A stretch of 64,000 nucleotides of DNA from Arthrobacter sp. V1I7 (GTDB lineage Bacteria; Actinomycetota; Actinomycetes; Actinomycetales; Micrococcaceae): positions 3,472,001 to 3,536,000 of the forward strand of contig NZ_JAUSYS010000001.1 of NCBI RefSeq assembly GCF_030817015.1, written 5' to 3'. The translations under genes and the position numbers were made by a program. Of the stretch, positions 52,341-60,868 are shown piece after piece. Each line of letters opens with the position of its first letter. The stretch's first letter is position 1. The notes below the pieces were generated by a model, which saw nothing but the letters and a program-made list of their open reading frames with translations, was not told the origin of the DNA and did not search any database.

Positions 52341-53590
52341 CGGCACCAGCAACCGCCCCCTCTCCCAGCATCCCGTCCGACGGGCGGGTCTGGCGCACCG
52401 CAGGCGACCCCCTGCTTCCTCCCGCCGGAACCGGACCGCTGATTGGCTTGTCCGTCGCGGTGAAGGACCTCTTCGCGGTGGAAGGGTTCGCGATCGGGGC
52501 CGGAAACCCGGAATGGCTCGCCGAGCGCTCCCCGGAAACGGCGACGGCGCCCGCCGTCGCCGCGCTGCTTGCGGCGGGTGCCTCGGTCGCCGGGATCGCC
52601 CGCACCGACGAATTCGCCTACAGCCTGGCCGGCACGAATGCGCACTACGGCACCCCGCCCAACCCCACGGCGCCCGGCCGGATCAGCGGCGGCTCCTCGT
52701 CCGGCTCGGCGAGCGCCGTCTCCCTGGGCCAGGCGTCAATTGGCCTGGGCACGGACACGGGCGGGTCCATCCGGGTGCCGTCGGCCTATCAGGGCCTCTA
52801 CGGGATCCGCACCACCCACGGCGCAGTGGCCACTAAGGGACTCCTGCCCCTGGCGCCCTCGTTCGACACCGTCGGCTGGATGGCCCGCGACGCCGCAACA
52901 CTGGCCGCCGTCGGACACGTCCTGGTGCCGCCGGCCGCCCCGGAGTGGCCGCCGGACGAAGCGGTGGTTTCGCCCGAGCTGATCGCGCTGGCCGAACCCG
53001 ACGTAGGCCACGCCGTCCAGCAGTTCCTCGCAGACTGGGCCGGAACTCCGGAACTGCCGGCCCTGGAGTCCGCCGGCCTCAGGACGGCCGAGCTGCCCGG
53101 CTGGCTCGCGGCGTTCCAGACCGTGCAGGGCTACGAGGCCTGGCAGCAGCACGGCGGCTGGATCAGCCGGCACTGGGAATCCCTCGGCGCGGACGTCGCC
53201 GCCCGATTCCGCACGGCCTCGACCATAGAGCCGGGCCAGGCCGAGGGCGCCCGGGACGTGCTCCGGGCCGCCCGGCAGCACATTCGCTCCGTGGTTGGCG
53301 GCGGGATGCTGATCCTGCCGTCGGCGTCGTCCGTGGCGCCGCTCCTCCGCGAAGCAGCCCTCGGAGGGGACGCGATCGAACGCGTCCGCCGCGCCACCAT
53401 GCAGCTGACCTGTGTGGCGGGGATCGCCGGGCTGCCGGCAGTCAACGTACCCCTCTCCACCGCCGACGGACTGCCCTGCGGCGTAAGCGTGATCGGCCCG
53501 GCGCACCGCGACGCCGACCTCCTCGCCTTCGCCGTGCGCCTCGGAACCTCCCTCCTGCACCGAAAGAACACACCATGCCCAACCGCCTGA
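52337..53590 (+). CDS. Amidase (amidase-signature family)
   Basis: A 417-aa hydrolase with the Ser-cisSer-Lys triad: Lys in IGLSVAVKDLFAVEGF, Ser in TDTGGSIRVPS and Ser in RISGGSSSGSASAV. Length is shorter than GatA and lies near amidases such as AtzF-core or indoleacetamide hydrolase types. GTG 52337 overlaps the acetamidase stop, so both enzymes are coupled and may act in sequence on one imported compound, for example a diamide or ureido derivative (inference). Confidence 0.9.
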   Translation: MTAPATAPSPSIPSDGRVWRTAGDPLLPPAGTGPLIGLSVAVKDLFAVEGFAIGAGNPEWLAERSPETATAPAVAALLAAGASVAGIARTDEFAYSLAGTNAHYGTPPNPTAPGRISGGSSSGSASAVSLGQASIGLGTDTGGSIRVPSAYQGLYGIRTTHGAVATKGLLPLAPSFDTVGWMARDAATLAAVGHVLVPPAAPEWPPDEAVVSPELIALAEPDVGHAVQQFLADWAGTPELPALESAGLRTAELPGWLAAFQTVQGYEAWQQHGGWISRHWESLGADVAARFRTASTIEPGQAEGARDVLRAARQHIRSVVGGGMLILPSASSVAPLLREAALGGDAIERVRRATMQLTCVAGIAGLPAVNVPLSTADGLPCGVSVIGPAHRDADLLAFAVRLGTSLLHRKNTPCPTA

Positions 53591-54327
53591 CCTCCGCCGA
53601 TCCCGCCCGCCTGCACCTGATCCTGATGCTGGTCCTGACGTTTTCCACCGGGGTCATCGACGCGGTGGGTTACCTGGGGCTGGACCGCGTGTTCACCGGC
53701 AACATGACCGGCAACGTCGTCATCCTCGGGATGGCCCTCGTGGGCGCCGACCAACTGCCGGTCCTGGGACCGTCCATTGCCCTGGCCGGGTTCATCGTCG
53801 GCGCCGTTATCGCCGGCCGCGTCCTCAAGCCGGAAACGGCGGGCTGGAGCAAGCGGACCACGGCCCTGCTCAACGCCGTCGGGGTGGCGATGGCCGCCGT
53901 GGCAGCCGTGCTGTTCGTGCATGCCCCGCAGGCCGAAGACCCGGTCACGCTGGGCGTGACCGGCGCGATGGCGACGGCGATGGGCGTCCAGGCCGCCACT
54001 GCCCGGCACCTCAGCATCAAGGACGTCACCACGGTGGTGGTGACGTCGACCCTCACCGGACTCGCCGCCGACTCACGCCTCGGCGGCGGAACCGGCGTGC
54101 ACTGGGGAAGGCGGCTCGGCGCCGTCCTCCTGATCCTGGCCGGCGCCGCCGCAGGCGCCGCACTCCTCCACGTTCACGCCGGCCTCGGCGTCCTGCTGAC
54201 GGCCGTGCTCACCGTCGCGGTTGCGGTCACGGGCGGGGTGGCCCGGGCCCGAAGGCAGCGCAGGACCAACGCCGCCGCCGAGCCTGCGGCACCCGTGGAT
54301 TCCCCGGCGTCGTTGGCCCGACGCTAG
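53575..54327 (+). CDS. DUF1275 (YoaK-like) membrane protein
   Basis: A 250-aa inner-membrane protein starting at ATG 53575 within the last 16 bases of the amidase gene. Six hydrophobic segments, with LTFSTGVIDAVGYLGLDRVFTGNMTGNVVI, the FxxNMTGN signature of DUF1275, near the N-terminus and GVQAATARHLSIKDVTTVVVTSTLTGLA in the middle. Function of the family is unknown; cluster position suggests transport of the substrate or product. Confidence 0.88.
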   Translation: MPNRLTSADPARLHLILMLVLTFSTGVIDAVGYLGLDRVFTGNMTGNVVILGMALVGADQLPVLGPSIALAGFIVGAVIAGRVLKPETAGWSKRTTALLNAVGVAMAAVAAVLFVHAPQAEDPVTLGVTGAMATAMGVQAATARHLSIKDVTTVVVTSTLTGLAADSRLGGGTGVHWGRRLGAVLLILAGAAAGAALLHVHAGLGVLLTAVLTVAVAVTGGVARARRQRRTNAAAEPAAPVDSPASLARR

Positions 54328-54393
54328 ATGGTCACGGCATGGGTGCAAGCGGCCGGGAGGTCGGCCGCCTACTGTCATCATCCGCACCGCAGG

Positions 54394-55041
54394 TCAGGAA
54401 ATCCGCAATTCCCGCTTGACGAACTTCACCAATAGCTCACGGGCCATATCCACGGGGATGACGGATCCGCGGGAGTAACACTGCACCGCCAGCCCGTCCA
54501 CCATGGCGGCGGTTTCAATGGCAAAACCGCGGGGATCAGCGCAGTGAAACGACCCTTCGCTAACTCCGCGCTCGGTCACGTCCTGAAGGGCGTCACGCCA
54601 AGCCGTGTAGTGCGCGTTCATCCATTCGCCATACTGTTCGTCCCGGGCTGCCGCTGACCAGAAGTCGAGCCAAATCAGCCAGTGCCGACGGGAGTTGGCG
54701 TCAGACCCGAACATTCCTTCCAGGAAATACAGGAGCTCCTTCCCGGGGTCGCCGGAGCCCTTGGCGCTTTGCTGCAATGGAACGTAGAAATCGGCTGTTT
54801 CCGCCTTCACCACTTCCATGAGCACTTCGTCCAACCCCTTGAAGTGATAGGAAATTGTGCCGGGGGAAACGCCGCAGGCCTTGGAGATATCCCGGATCAG
54901 CACATTGAACAATCCCTTGTCCGCTATGAGGTCGCGGGCGGCGTCCACCACCAGTTGCCGGCGGACCTCGGTGGGGTGACGCTGACGCTCCCCCGCTGTC
55001 TTGGCGCGCGGACGATCGAGGTGATCCTGTGCGGCGGCCAT
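54394..55041 (-). CDS. TetR-family regulator of the peptide-transport operon
   Basis: A 215-aa regulator from ATG 55041. The helix-turn-helix reads RRQLVVDAARDLIADKGLFN, then IRDISKACGVSPGTISYHFKGLDEVL, a TetR/BetI-like pattern; the C-terminal domain ends with FAIETAAMVDGLAVQCYSRG. The upstream open frame overlaps the hydrolase gene and is not domain-like. It is the last gene of the operon, 25 bases after the hydrolase stop, so it probably controls its own transcript through the site upstream of the binding-protein gene. Confidence 0.85.
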   Translation of the reverse strand: MAAAQDHLDRPRAKTAGERQRHPTEVRRQLVVDAARDLIADKGLFNVLIRDISKACGVSPGTISYHFKGLDEVLMEVVKAETADFYVPLQQSAKGSGDPGKELLYFLEGMFGSDANSRRHWLIWLDFWSAAARDEQYGEWMNAHYTAWRDALQDVTERGVSEGSFHCADPRGFAIETAAMVDGLAVQCYSRGSVIPVDMARELLVKFVKRELRIS

Positions 55042-55066
55042 CTCGTTGTGCTCGCTCTCCCCTAAT

Positions 55067-57094
55067 TTACGCAGACGTCCGGTCAATGTGTTTCTCAAAG
55101 GTTCTTTCAAAGAATAGGTCCTCGCCCTTAAAGGTACGCACCGTATTGCGCAGCACATAGTGCTCCGACGAGGCCGTGACGGTCGCATGGGTTTCTATCC
55201 GAACAGCCCAGTCATCCTTGTGCAAGCTGATTTTCCATTGCGATTCAGCTTTGGCGCTCAACGGGTCGTTGCCCGAAATAAAATAGGATTCCAGGGCGTC
55301 TTCACCGAAATGCAGTCCATCCGGATAGATCCGGTTCCCGCCGTAATTCGGATCCACCGTGAGGGTCCAGCTTTCCGACTGCGGCTCGTATCGGACTTCA
55401 CGTTCGGGCCGGGCCGGCAGCGGCGGCCCGGCATCGATCCGCAGCGCGGGCGCTTGTTCCGCCTCCTCAAAGCGGATGTCAGCCGCTCCGATTGCCGACG
55501 GATCAAGTTCATCCAGGGTCAATTCGCTGGCAGCAGCATCTATGGTCACAGCGCCCTGATCCCCGTGCGGCCAGATCCAGGGCCAGTAGGTGGTGGACAG
55601 CGCGAGCCGCAGCTTGTGCCCCGCCGGTACCTGCCATGACATGGCGACAAGCTGGATCTCCGCATCCACGAACTCGCCGGGCACCAGCGCGTCCGCCCGG
55701 TCCATCCCGTGGCGGCGGGCGAGGTTGATGGCTCCGCGGGTAATCAGGGTAGAGGACCCGTCCGGAGCGACATCGCAGAGCCGCGCGATGACGTTTCCCC
55801 GCGCTGTGGTGCTGGCAACACGCAATCGCAGGCGCGCGAAGCCGAGCAGGTTGATGTCCTTGCCCAGGACGCCCGTCTCGAAGACCACCGATCGTCCGTC
55901 TTCCGAGCGCTGGTCCGGCGGGAGATCGGAAGCATTGCCGAACGGGAACCACCGGGCGGCGTCCACGCCGTTGTGCTGGGGGGTGTCCACCACCGCGTGC
56001 TGATGGTGGTCCATTGCAAGGCTGCGCATGTCGGTGGCCAGGTTAAAGGTGGAGCGTCCGACGGCGGCCGAGGGCCAGCCTTCGAGGCCCACCCAGGAGC
56101 CGGGGCGTTCCGGGTAGTTTGTGGCCGGCCGGACTGACTCCTGGTGATAGGCACGCAGGGCAGGTTCATCCATGATCTTGGTGTCGATGCCCTTGAGCCA
56201 GTAATCCCACCAGCGCAGCGTTTCCTGCAGGAAGCCGATGGTGGGCCCGGGCGTGCGGGCGATGTCGGGATACTGGTGCGACCATGGCCCAATCAGTCCC
56301 TGCACGGGCGATCCGAGGTTTTCCAGGAGCCGGAACACCGTGTTCCGGTAGGGATCCGCCCAGCCTCCTACGGCCATCACCGCCGCGGTGATTTTGGAGT
56401 AGTCCTCGTTGACAGAGCCGTGACGCCAGTAATCGTCCCGTTCCTGATGGTCCATCCAGATTTCGGAGAACGGTTGGAGGGCTTCCAGCCTCTCCTTCCA
56501 CATGACCTCCCAGTTCTCCCCGACCCGCCACGGCGCGGGCGGCCGGCACTGGAAGGCCAGCATCGTGCCCGCCCACGAGGTCATGTCGATGCCGAGCATG
56601 GCACCGCCGAAGTAGTGGACGTCGTCCGCGTACCGGTCGTCGCTGGAACAGACAGTGACAATCGCCTTCAGCGCTTCAGGCTGCTCGGCAGCCAGCTGGA
56701 GTGAATTGAAGCCGCCCCAGGAGATGCCGAACATTCCGACCTTCCCGGTGCACCACGGCTGGGCAGCCAGCCACTCGATGACCTCGACGCCGTCGGCCTG
56801 TTCCTGTTCGTGGTATTCATCGAGCATCACTCCTTCCGAGTCGCCGCATCCGCGCATGTCGACGCGCACCGACGCGTAACCGTGGCCGGCGTACCAAGGG
56901 TGCCGCTGGGCGTCGCGGGGCGCCGTCCAGTCGCCTCTGCGGTACGGAAGGTATTCCAGCAGCGCCGGCACCGGCTCCGCCGCGGCGTTGTCCGGCAACC
57001 AGATGGTCGCGGCCAGTCTGGTGCCGTCTTTCATGGGGATGACAACGTTCTCCATCACGCTGACGGTGTGGGGAAAGTCGGTGCGAATCAGCAT
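55067..57094 (-). CDS. CocE/NonD-family X-Pro dipeptidyl-peptidase-like hydrolase
   Basis: A 675-aa alpha/beta hydrolase from ATG 57094 (GGAAGGACACC upstream). It opens LIRTDFPHTVSVMENVVIPMKDGTRLAATIWLP, has VRVDMRGCGDSEG near the oxyanion region, the nucleophile Ser in GKVGMFGISWGGFNSLQLA, a cap region (WKERLEALQPFSEIW), Asp in VGGWADPYRN and His in GPWSHQYPD. The C-terminal beta sandwich is the PepX_C domain (PSWQVPAGHKLRLALSTTYWP-like). It hydrolyses esters or Xaa-Pro peptides; pairing with a peptide-type transporter favours a peptide or amino ester substrate. It overlaps the ATPase gene by seven bases. Confidence 0.9.
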   Translation of the reverse strand: MLIRTDFPHTVSVMENVVIPMKDGTRLAATIWLPDNAAAEPVPALLEYLPYRRGDWTAPRDAQRHPWYAGHGYASVRVDMRGCGDSEGVMLDEYHEQEQADGVEVIEWLAAQPWCTGKVGMFGISWGGFNSLQLAAEQPEALKAIVTVCSSDDRYADDVHYFGGAMLGIDMTSWAGTMLAFQCRPPAPWRVGENWEVMWKERLEALQPFSEIWMDHQERDDYWRHGSVNEDYSKITAAVMAVGGWADPYRNTVFRLLENLGSPVQGLIGPWSHQYPDIARTPGPTIGFLQETLRWWDYWLKGIDTKIMDEPALRAYHQESVRPATNYPERPGSWVGLEGWPSAAVGRSTFNLATDMRSLAMDHHQHAVVDTPQHNGVDAARWFPFGNASDLPPDQRSEDGRSVVFETGVLGKDINLLGFARLRLRVASTTARGNVIARLCDVAPDGSSTLITRGAINLARRHGMDRADALVPGEFVDAEIQLVAMSWQVPAGHKLRLALSTTYWPWIWPHGDQGAVTIDAAASELTLDELDPSAIGAADIRFEEAEQAPALRIDAGPPLPARPEREVRYEPQSESWTLTVDPNYGGNRIYPDGLHFGEDALESYFISGNDPLSAKAESQWKISLHKDDWAVRIETHATVTASSEHYVLRNTVRTFKGEDLFFERTFEKHIDRTSA

Positions 57095-59025
57095 GTCCGG
57101 TGTCCTTCCAGTGTTGGTGCAGCTGCGCCAGCGAGTTCGGCCACGTCGGCGTGGCATTGGATATTGTGGCTGGCACTGACGGCGATGGTGGGCGGGGCGA
57201 CGGTGTGGCAAACGTCCCGGACCAGGGGGCAGCGGCTGGCGAAGGGACAGCCGTGCTCGGGCGGGGCGGCGGGAATCTCGTCTTTCACGGCCTTCGTCTT
57301 GGCCTCGTGGTCATCCCCGAGCTCAATGACGGAGTCCAGCAGCAGCCTGGTGTAGGGATGGGAAACGGCCGCGAAAATCTCCTCCACCGTCCCTTCCTCC
57401 ACAACCCGGCCCAGGTAGAGCACCACGACCCGATCGGCGATTGCGCGCACGACAGCCAGGTCGTGGGTGATGAACAGAAAGCCGAGGGACTTCTCCCGGC
57501 TTAAGTCATCCATCAGCCGCAGGATCGAGGACTGCACCGAGACGTCAAGCGCGGAGACCACCTCATCCGCCAGCACCAGCGCAGGCGCTGCCGCCACGGC
57601 CCGGGCTATGCCCACCCGCTGGCGCTGTCCGCCAGAGAGCTGGCCGGGAAGGCGCTGCGCAAAACTGTCCGGCAGCTCCACGTCCGCCAGGGATTGCTGA
57701 ACGCTGGCGTTCTTCACGCCGAACAGATTGATGGGCCGCTGGATAGCGGTCCGGACAGTCTGGCGCGGGTTCAGGGACGTATCGGCGTTCTGGAAAATCA
57801 GCTGGATTGCCTGCCTGAGGTCCTTGGGCCGGCCGGACACCGTCTTGGCCAGATCGCCGCCACTTGCACCACCACCTGCAAGAGTGATCCGGCCTCCGGC
57901 GGTTTTCTGCAGCCCGGCGATCGCATTGGCGATGGATGATTTGCCCGAGCCGGATTCGCCCACCAAGGCGACCACTTCGCCGGCATTGACAGTGAAACTG
58001 ACGTCTTTCACGGTGGCCCCGGTGCCGGGCACGTGCTTGCGGCGGTAGTCGATGCTCAATGACTCCACTGTCAGCACGGGCTGCGCCGTCTGGGGCGCGG
58101 TCCGCCGGTACACCTCCTGGCCCTGTACCGGGTCCAGGCCGGCGTCGATCGCGTCCTGGTCCATGCTCGGCGGGATGCCAGGGACGTCTATCCGCGGCAC
58201 GCTTGCCAGGAGCCCGCGGGTGTAGGGGTGCCGGGGATTTGCCAGCACCTCCCGGGTGGCACCGGCTTCCACGATTTCGCCGCGCCGCAAGACGGCAACG
58301 TCGGTGCACATTTTGTCGATGACACCCAGGTCGTGACTGACCAGCACCATGGACATGCCCAGTGAAACCTGCAACTCCGCGAGCAGGTCCAGGATGGCCG
58401 CCTGCGTCACGACGTCCAAGCCGGTGGTGGGCTCGTCCAGCACCAGGAGGGTGGGGTCGGCTGCCAGCGCGACGGCGATCCCGATGCGCTGCTGCTGTCC
58501 GCCGGAAAACTGGTGGGGGTAGCGGCCAAGGGCCTGGGCGGGATCGGGCAGGCGTACCAGGCGCAGTAGTTCTTCGGCCCGGTGGCGCTGGGCGGCCTTG
58601 TTCCCTTTAAGCGAATGCAGCGACTCCGCGATTTGCTCCTGGATTTTCATGGTCGGCGTCAGCGCGCTGCCCGCGTTTTGCGGGACCAGCGCCACTTCGC
58701 TGATCCGGAACCGGCGCAGTTCCTTCGGCCGGAGGGCGAAAACGTCCTGACCGGAAACGCTGGCGGTTCCGGTGGCAACGAAAGAGCCGACGCGCAGGGA
58801 TCCCAGCAGGGCGCCGGCGAGCGTGGACTTTCCGGAGCCGGATTCACCCACCAGGCCCAGGACACGTCCCCGGCCCAGCGCGAGGTTAATGTCCTTGAGG
58901 ACGGAAACCTCGCGGTTGCCGGTCCGGTAGGAAATGCCGAGGTTTTGGATCTGCACCACGTGGTTCGCATCGACGCTTTGGGCGGATCCGCTCCGGGTCT
59001 CGGAGGTTATGGTCTCTGGTGTCAT
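57088..59025 (-). CDS. Fused double ATP-binding protein of a peptide/nickel-type ABC importer
   Basis: A 645-aa protein joining two ABC ATPases (DppD and DppF types). Half 1 (about 25-280): Walker A GESGSGKST, signature FSGGQQQRIGIAVAL, Walker B LLVLDEPTTGLD. Half 2 (about 325-600): GESGSGKSS, LSGGQRQRVGIARAV, LVLADEVVSALD. The C-terminus GCPFASRCPLVRDVCHTVAPP is the oligopeptide-transporter C-terminal cysteine region. The ATG overlaps the DppC-like stop by one base. Confidence 0.93.
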   Translation of the reverse strand: MTPETITSETRSGSAQSVDANHVVQIQNLGISYRTGNREVSVLKDINLALGRGRVLGLVGESGSGKSTLAGALLGSLRVGSFVATGTASVSGQDVFALRPKELRRFRISEVALVPQNAGSALTPTMKIQEQIAESLHSLKGNKAAQRHRAEELLRLVRLPDPAQALGRYPHQFSGGQQQRIGIAVALAADPTLLVLDEPTTGLDVVTQAAILDLLAELQVSLGMSMVLVSHDLGVIDKMCTDVAVLRRGEIVEAGATREVLANPRHPYTRGLLASVPRIDVPGIPPSMDQDAIDAGLDPVQGQEVYRRTAPQTAQPVLTVESLSIDYRRKHVPGTGATVKDVSFTVNAGEVVALVGESGSGKSSIANAIAGLQKTAGGRITLAGGGASGGDLAKTVSGRPKDLRQAIQLIFQNADTSLNPRQTVRTAIQRPINLFGVKNASVQQSLADVELPDSFAQRLPGQLSGGQRQRVGIARAVAAAPALVLADEVVSALDVSVQSSILRLMDDLSREKSLGFLFITHDLAVVRAIADRVVVLYLGRVVEEGTVEEIFAAVSHPYTRLLLDSVIELGDDHEAKTKAVKDEIPAAPPEHGCPFASRCPLVRDVCHTVAPPTIAVSASHNIQCHADVAELAGAAAPTLEGHRTC

Positions 59026-59915
59026 CAGCCCAGCACTTCTTTCATACGGTCAACACCGAGGCTCTTGGCGAGCCCGTCGGCTGCGAGGTTGAGGCCGACG
59101 ATCAAGGTGGCCAGCGCCACGATCGGGGACAGGGTGGCGAGCGGCACGACGGACATCAGGTTTCGGTTTTCCGCCACCATCAGGCCCCAGTCAGGCGTGG
59201 GCGGACTGGCTCCGAAGCCCAAAAAGGACAGCGAGCTGATCAGCAGCACCACCCAGGAAGCGCGCATGGCGAACTCCACCAGAATGATGTCCAGTACATT
59301 CGGGAAAACCTCGCGGGCAAGGACGGAGAACATCCCCTCGCCGCGGGCTTTGGCGGCGGTGATGTAATCCTTCGGGAGCACATCCATGACCGCTGCCCGG
59401 ACTATGCGTGTCACGCCGCCGGTGTAGACGACCACCACCGCCAGGATGATCACCCATGGACCGGTCCCGAAGATGGTCACCACCACGAGCATGGACAAGA
59501 TGGCCGGGACGGCCAGCACGGAGTCCAGCACCCGGGTGATGACGTCGTCCACGATGCCGCCGCGGTAGGCGGCGATGCCCGCGATGACGGATCCCAGCAG
59601 CACCGTCAGGGCGGTGGCCGAGAAACTGATGGCCAGCGCGTACTGGCCACCGAACAGCGTCCGTGTGAGCGTGTCCCTGCCGAGTGCATCCGTGCCAAGC
59701 AGGTGCGCGCCCGAACTCTCCTGAAGCGCGCCCATCGCGTCCGTGGCTATGGGGTCGTATGACGTCAGCAGCGGTGCGAACAGCGCAAGCAGGATGTTCA
59801 GGATCACCAGCGCGAAGCCGAAGGTTGCAGAGCGTGACTTCAGGATGGACCGGACCACCCGGGAAAGGTTTCCGGGCGCCGTAAAGGCGGGGGCCGCCGT
59901 CGTCGTGGCACTCAT
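59025..59915 (-). CDS. Peptide-type ABC permease, DppC-like
   Basis: A 296-aa permease from ATG 59915. FALVILNILLALFAPLLTSYDP is the OppC/DppC N-terminal segment, GAHLLGTDALGRDTLTRTLF the following conserved loop, and the EAA loop reads DYITAAKARGEGMFSVLAREVFPN. Six hydrophobic segments. The upstream open frame is the DppB-like gene out of phase; the start overlaps that gene's stop (ATGA). Confidence 0.92.
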   Translation of the reverse strand: MSATTTAAPAFTAPGNLSRVVRSILKSRSATFGFALVILNILLALFAPLLTSYDPIATDAMGALQESSGAHLLGTDALGRDTLTRTLFGGQYALAISFSATALTVLLGSVIAGIAAYRGGIVDDVITRVLDSVLAVPAILSMLVVVTIFGTGPWVIILAVVVVYTGGVTRIVRAAVMDVLPKDYITAAKARGEGMFSVLAREVFPNVLDIILVEFAMRASWVVLLISSLSFLGFGASPPTPDWGLMVAENRNLMSVVPLATLSPIVALATLIVGLNLAADGLAKSLGVDRMKEVLG

Positions 59916-60868
59916 CTGGCGCTCCTCGGGTAACGCAGTCGTGGATTGAGCAGGAACGCCGCAAGGTCCGCCAGCAGATTGCACACCACATAGGTCAGTG
60001 CGCTCATTACCGTGATCAACAGGATGGCGGGGAGATCGCGCGTCTGGACGGAGCGGATCATCAAGGTGCCGATGCCCGGGTAATTAAAGATGCTCTCCAC
60101 CACCACGACGCCGCCCACCAACCAGGCGACGTTCATTGCGATGACGTTCAGCGTGGGGAGCATCGCACTGGGAAGGATGTGCCGGAACACAATCCGCGGC
60201 GTGGAGTTCCCCTTCAGGATGGCGGCGCGGACGAACTCGCTGTCCATCACATCAATCACGGAGGTCCGCATCATGCGGATGATGTAGGCCGCCAGGACGC
60301 AGATCAGCGCGGCCGCGGGCAGCCACACGGACGGCAGGATCTCGGCAAGCGAGGCATTCTGACCGGCTATCACGACAGCTGGAAAGATCGGGATGTAGAT
60401 GGAGAACAGCAAAACGAGCACCGTCGCCACCACAAACTCCGGGACGCTCATCCCGACGAGCGCCAACGTGGAAATCGAGATGTCGGGCCAGCGGTCGCGG
60501 GTCAGTCCGGCCACCAGTCCCAAGACCAGGGAAAGCAGGATGCCGATCACGATGGTGATGCCGGCCAGTACCGATGTGTTCACAAGCGCGGAGCCTACTT
60601 CTGCCCCCACACTGCCGCCACTTACCAGGGACGTCCCGAAGTTGCCCTGCAGTGCGTTGCCCAGCCAGCTGAGGAACCGTGAAACGGGAGGCTCGTCGAG
60701 CCCCAGCTGCTGGCGCATCGTGGCAACTGCCGCGGGTGTGGCGTTCTGCCCCAGCAGCTGGCTGGCCGCGTCTCCCGGCAAAGACTGGATGGCGCTGAAG
60801 ACCAGCACCGTCGCCAGTAGCACCGTGAAGACGGACCAGCCGATCCGCTTTGCGAAAAACGTCAGCAT
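59912..60868 (-). CDS. Peptide-type ABC permease, DppB-like
   Basis: A 318-aa permease: FFAKRIGWSVFTVLLATVLV opens the family, then LPGDAASQLLGQNATPAAVATMRQQLGLDEP in the periplasmic loop, and the EAA region EFVRAAILKGNSTPRIVFRHILPSAMLP. Its ATG shares one base with the stop of the binding-protein gene (TAATG). It forms the channel with the DppC-like protein. Confidence 0.92.
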   Translation of the reverse strand: MLTFFAKRIGWSVFTVLLATVLVFSAIQSLPGDAASQLLGQNATPAAVATMRQQLGLDEPPVSRFLSWLGNALQGNFGTSLVSGGSVGAEVGSALVNTSVLAGITIVIGILLSLVLGLVAGLTRDRWPDISISTLALVGMSVPEFVVATVLVLLFSIYIPIFPAVVIAGQNASLAEILPSVWLPAAALICVLAAYIIRMMRTSVIDVMDSEFVRAAILKGNSTPRIVFRHILPSAMLPTLNVIAMNVAWLVGGVVVVESIFNYPGIGTLMIRSVQTRDLPAILLITVMSALTYVVCNLLADLAAFLLNPRLRYPRSAR

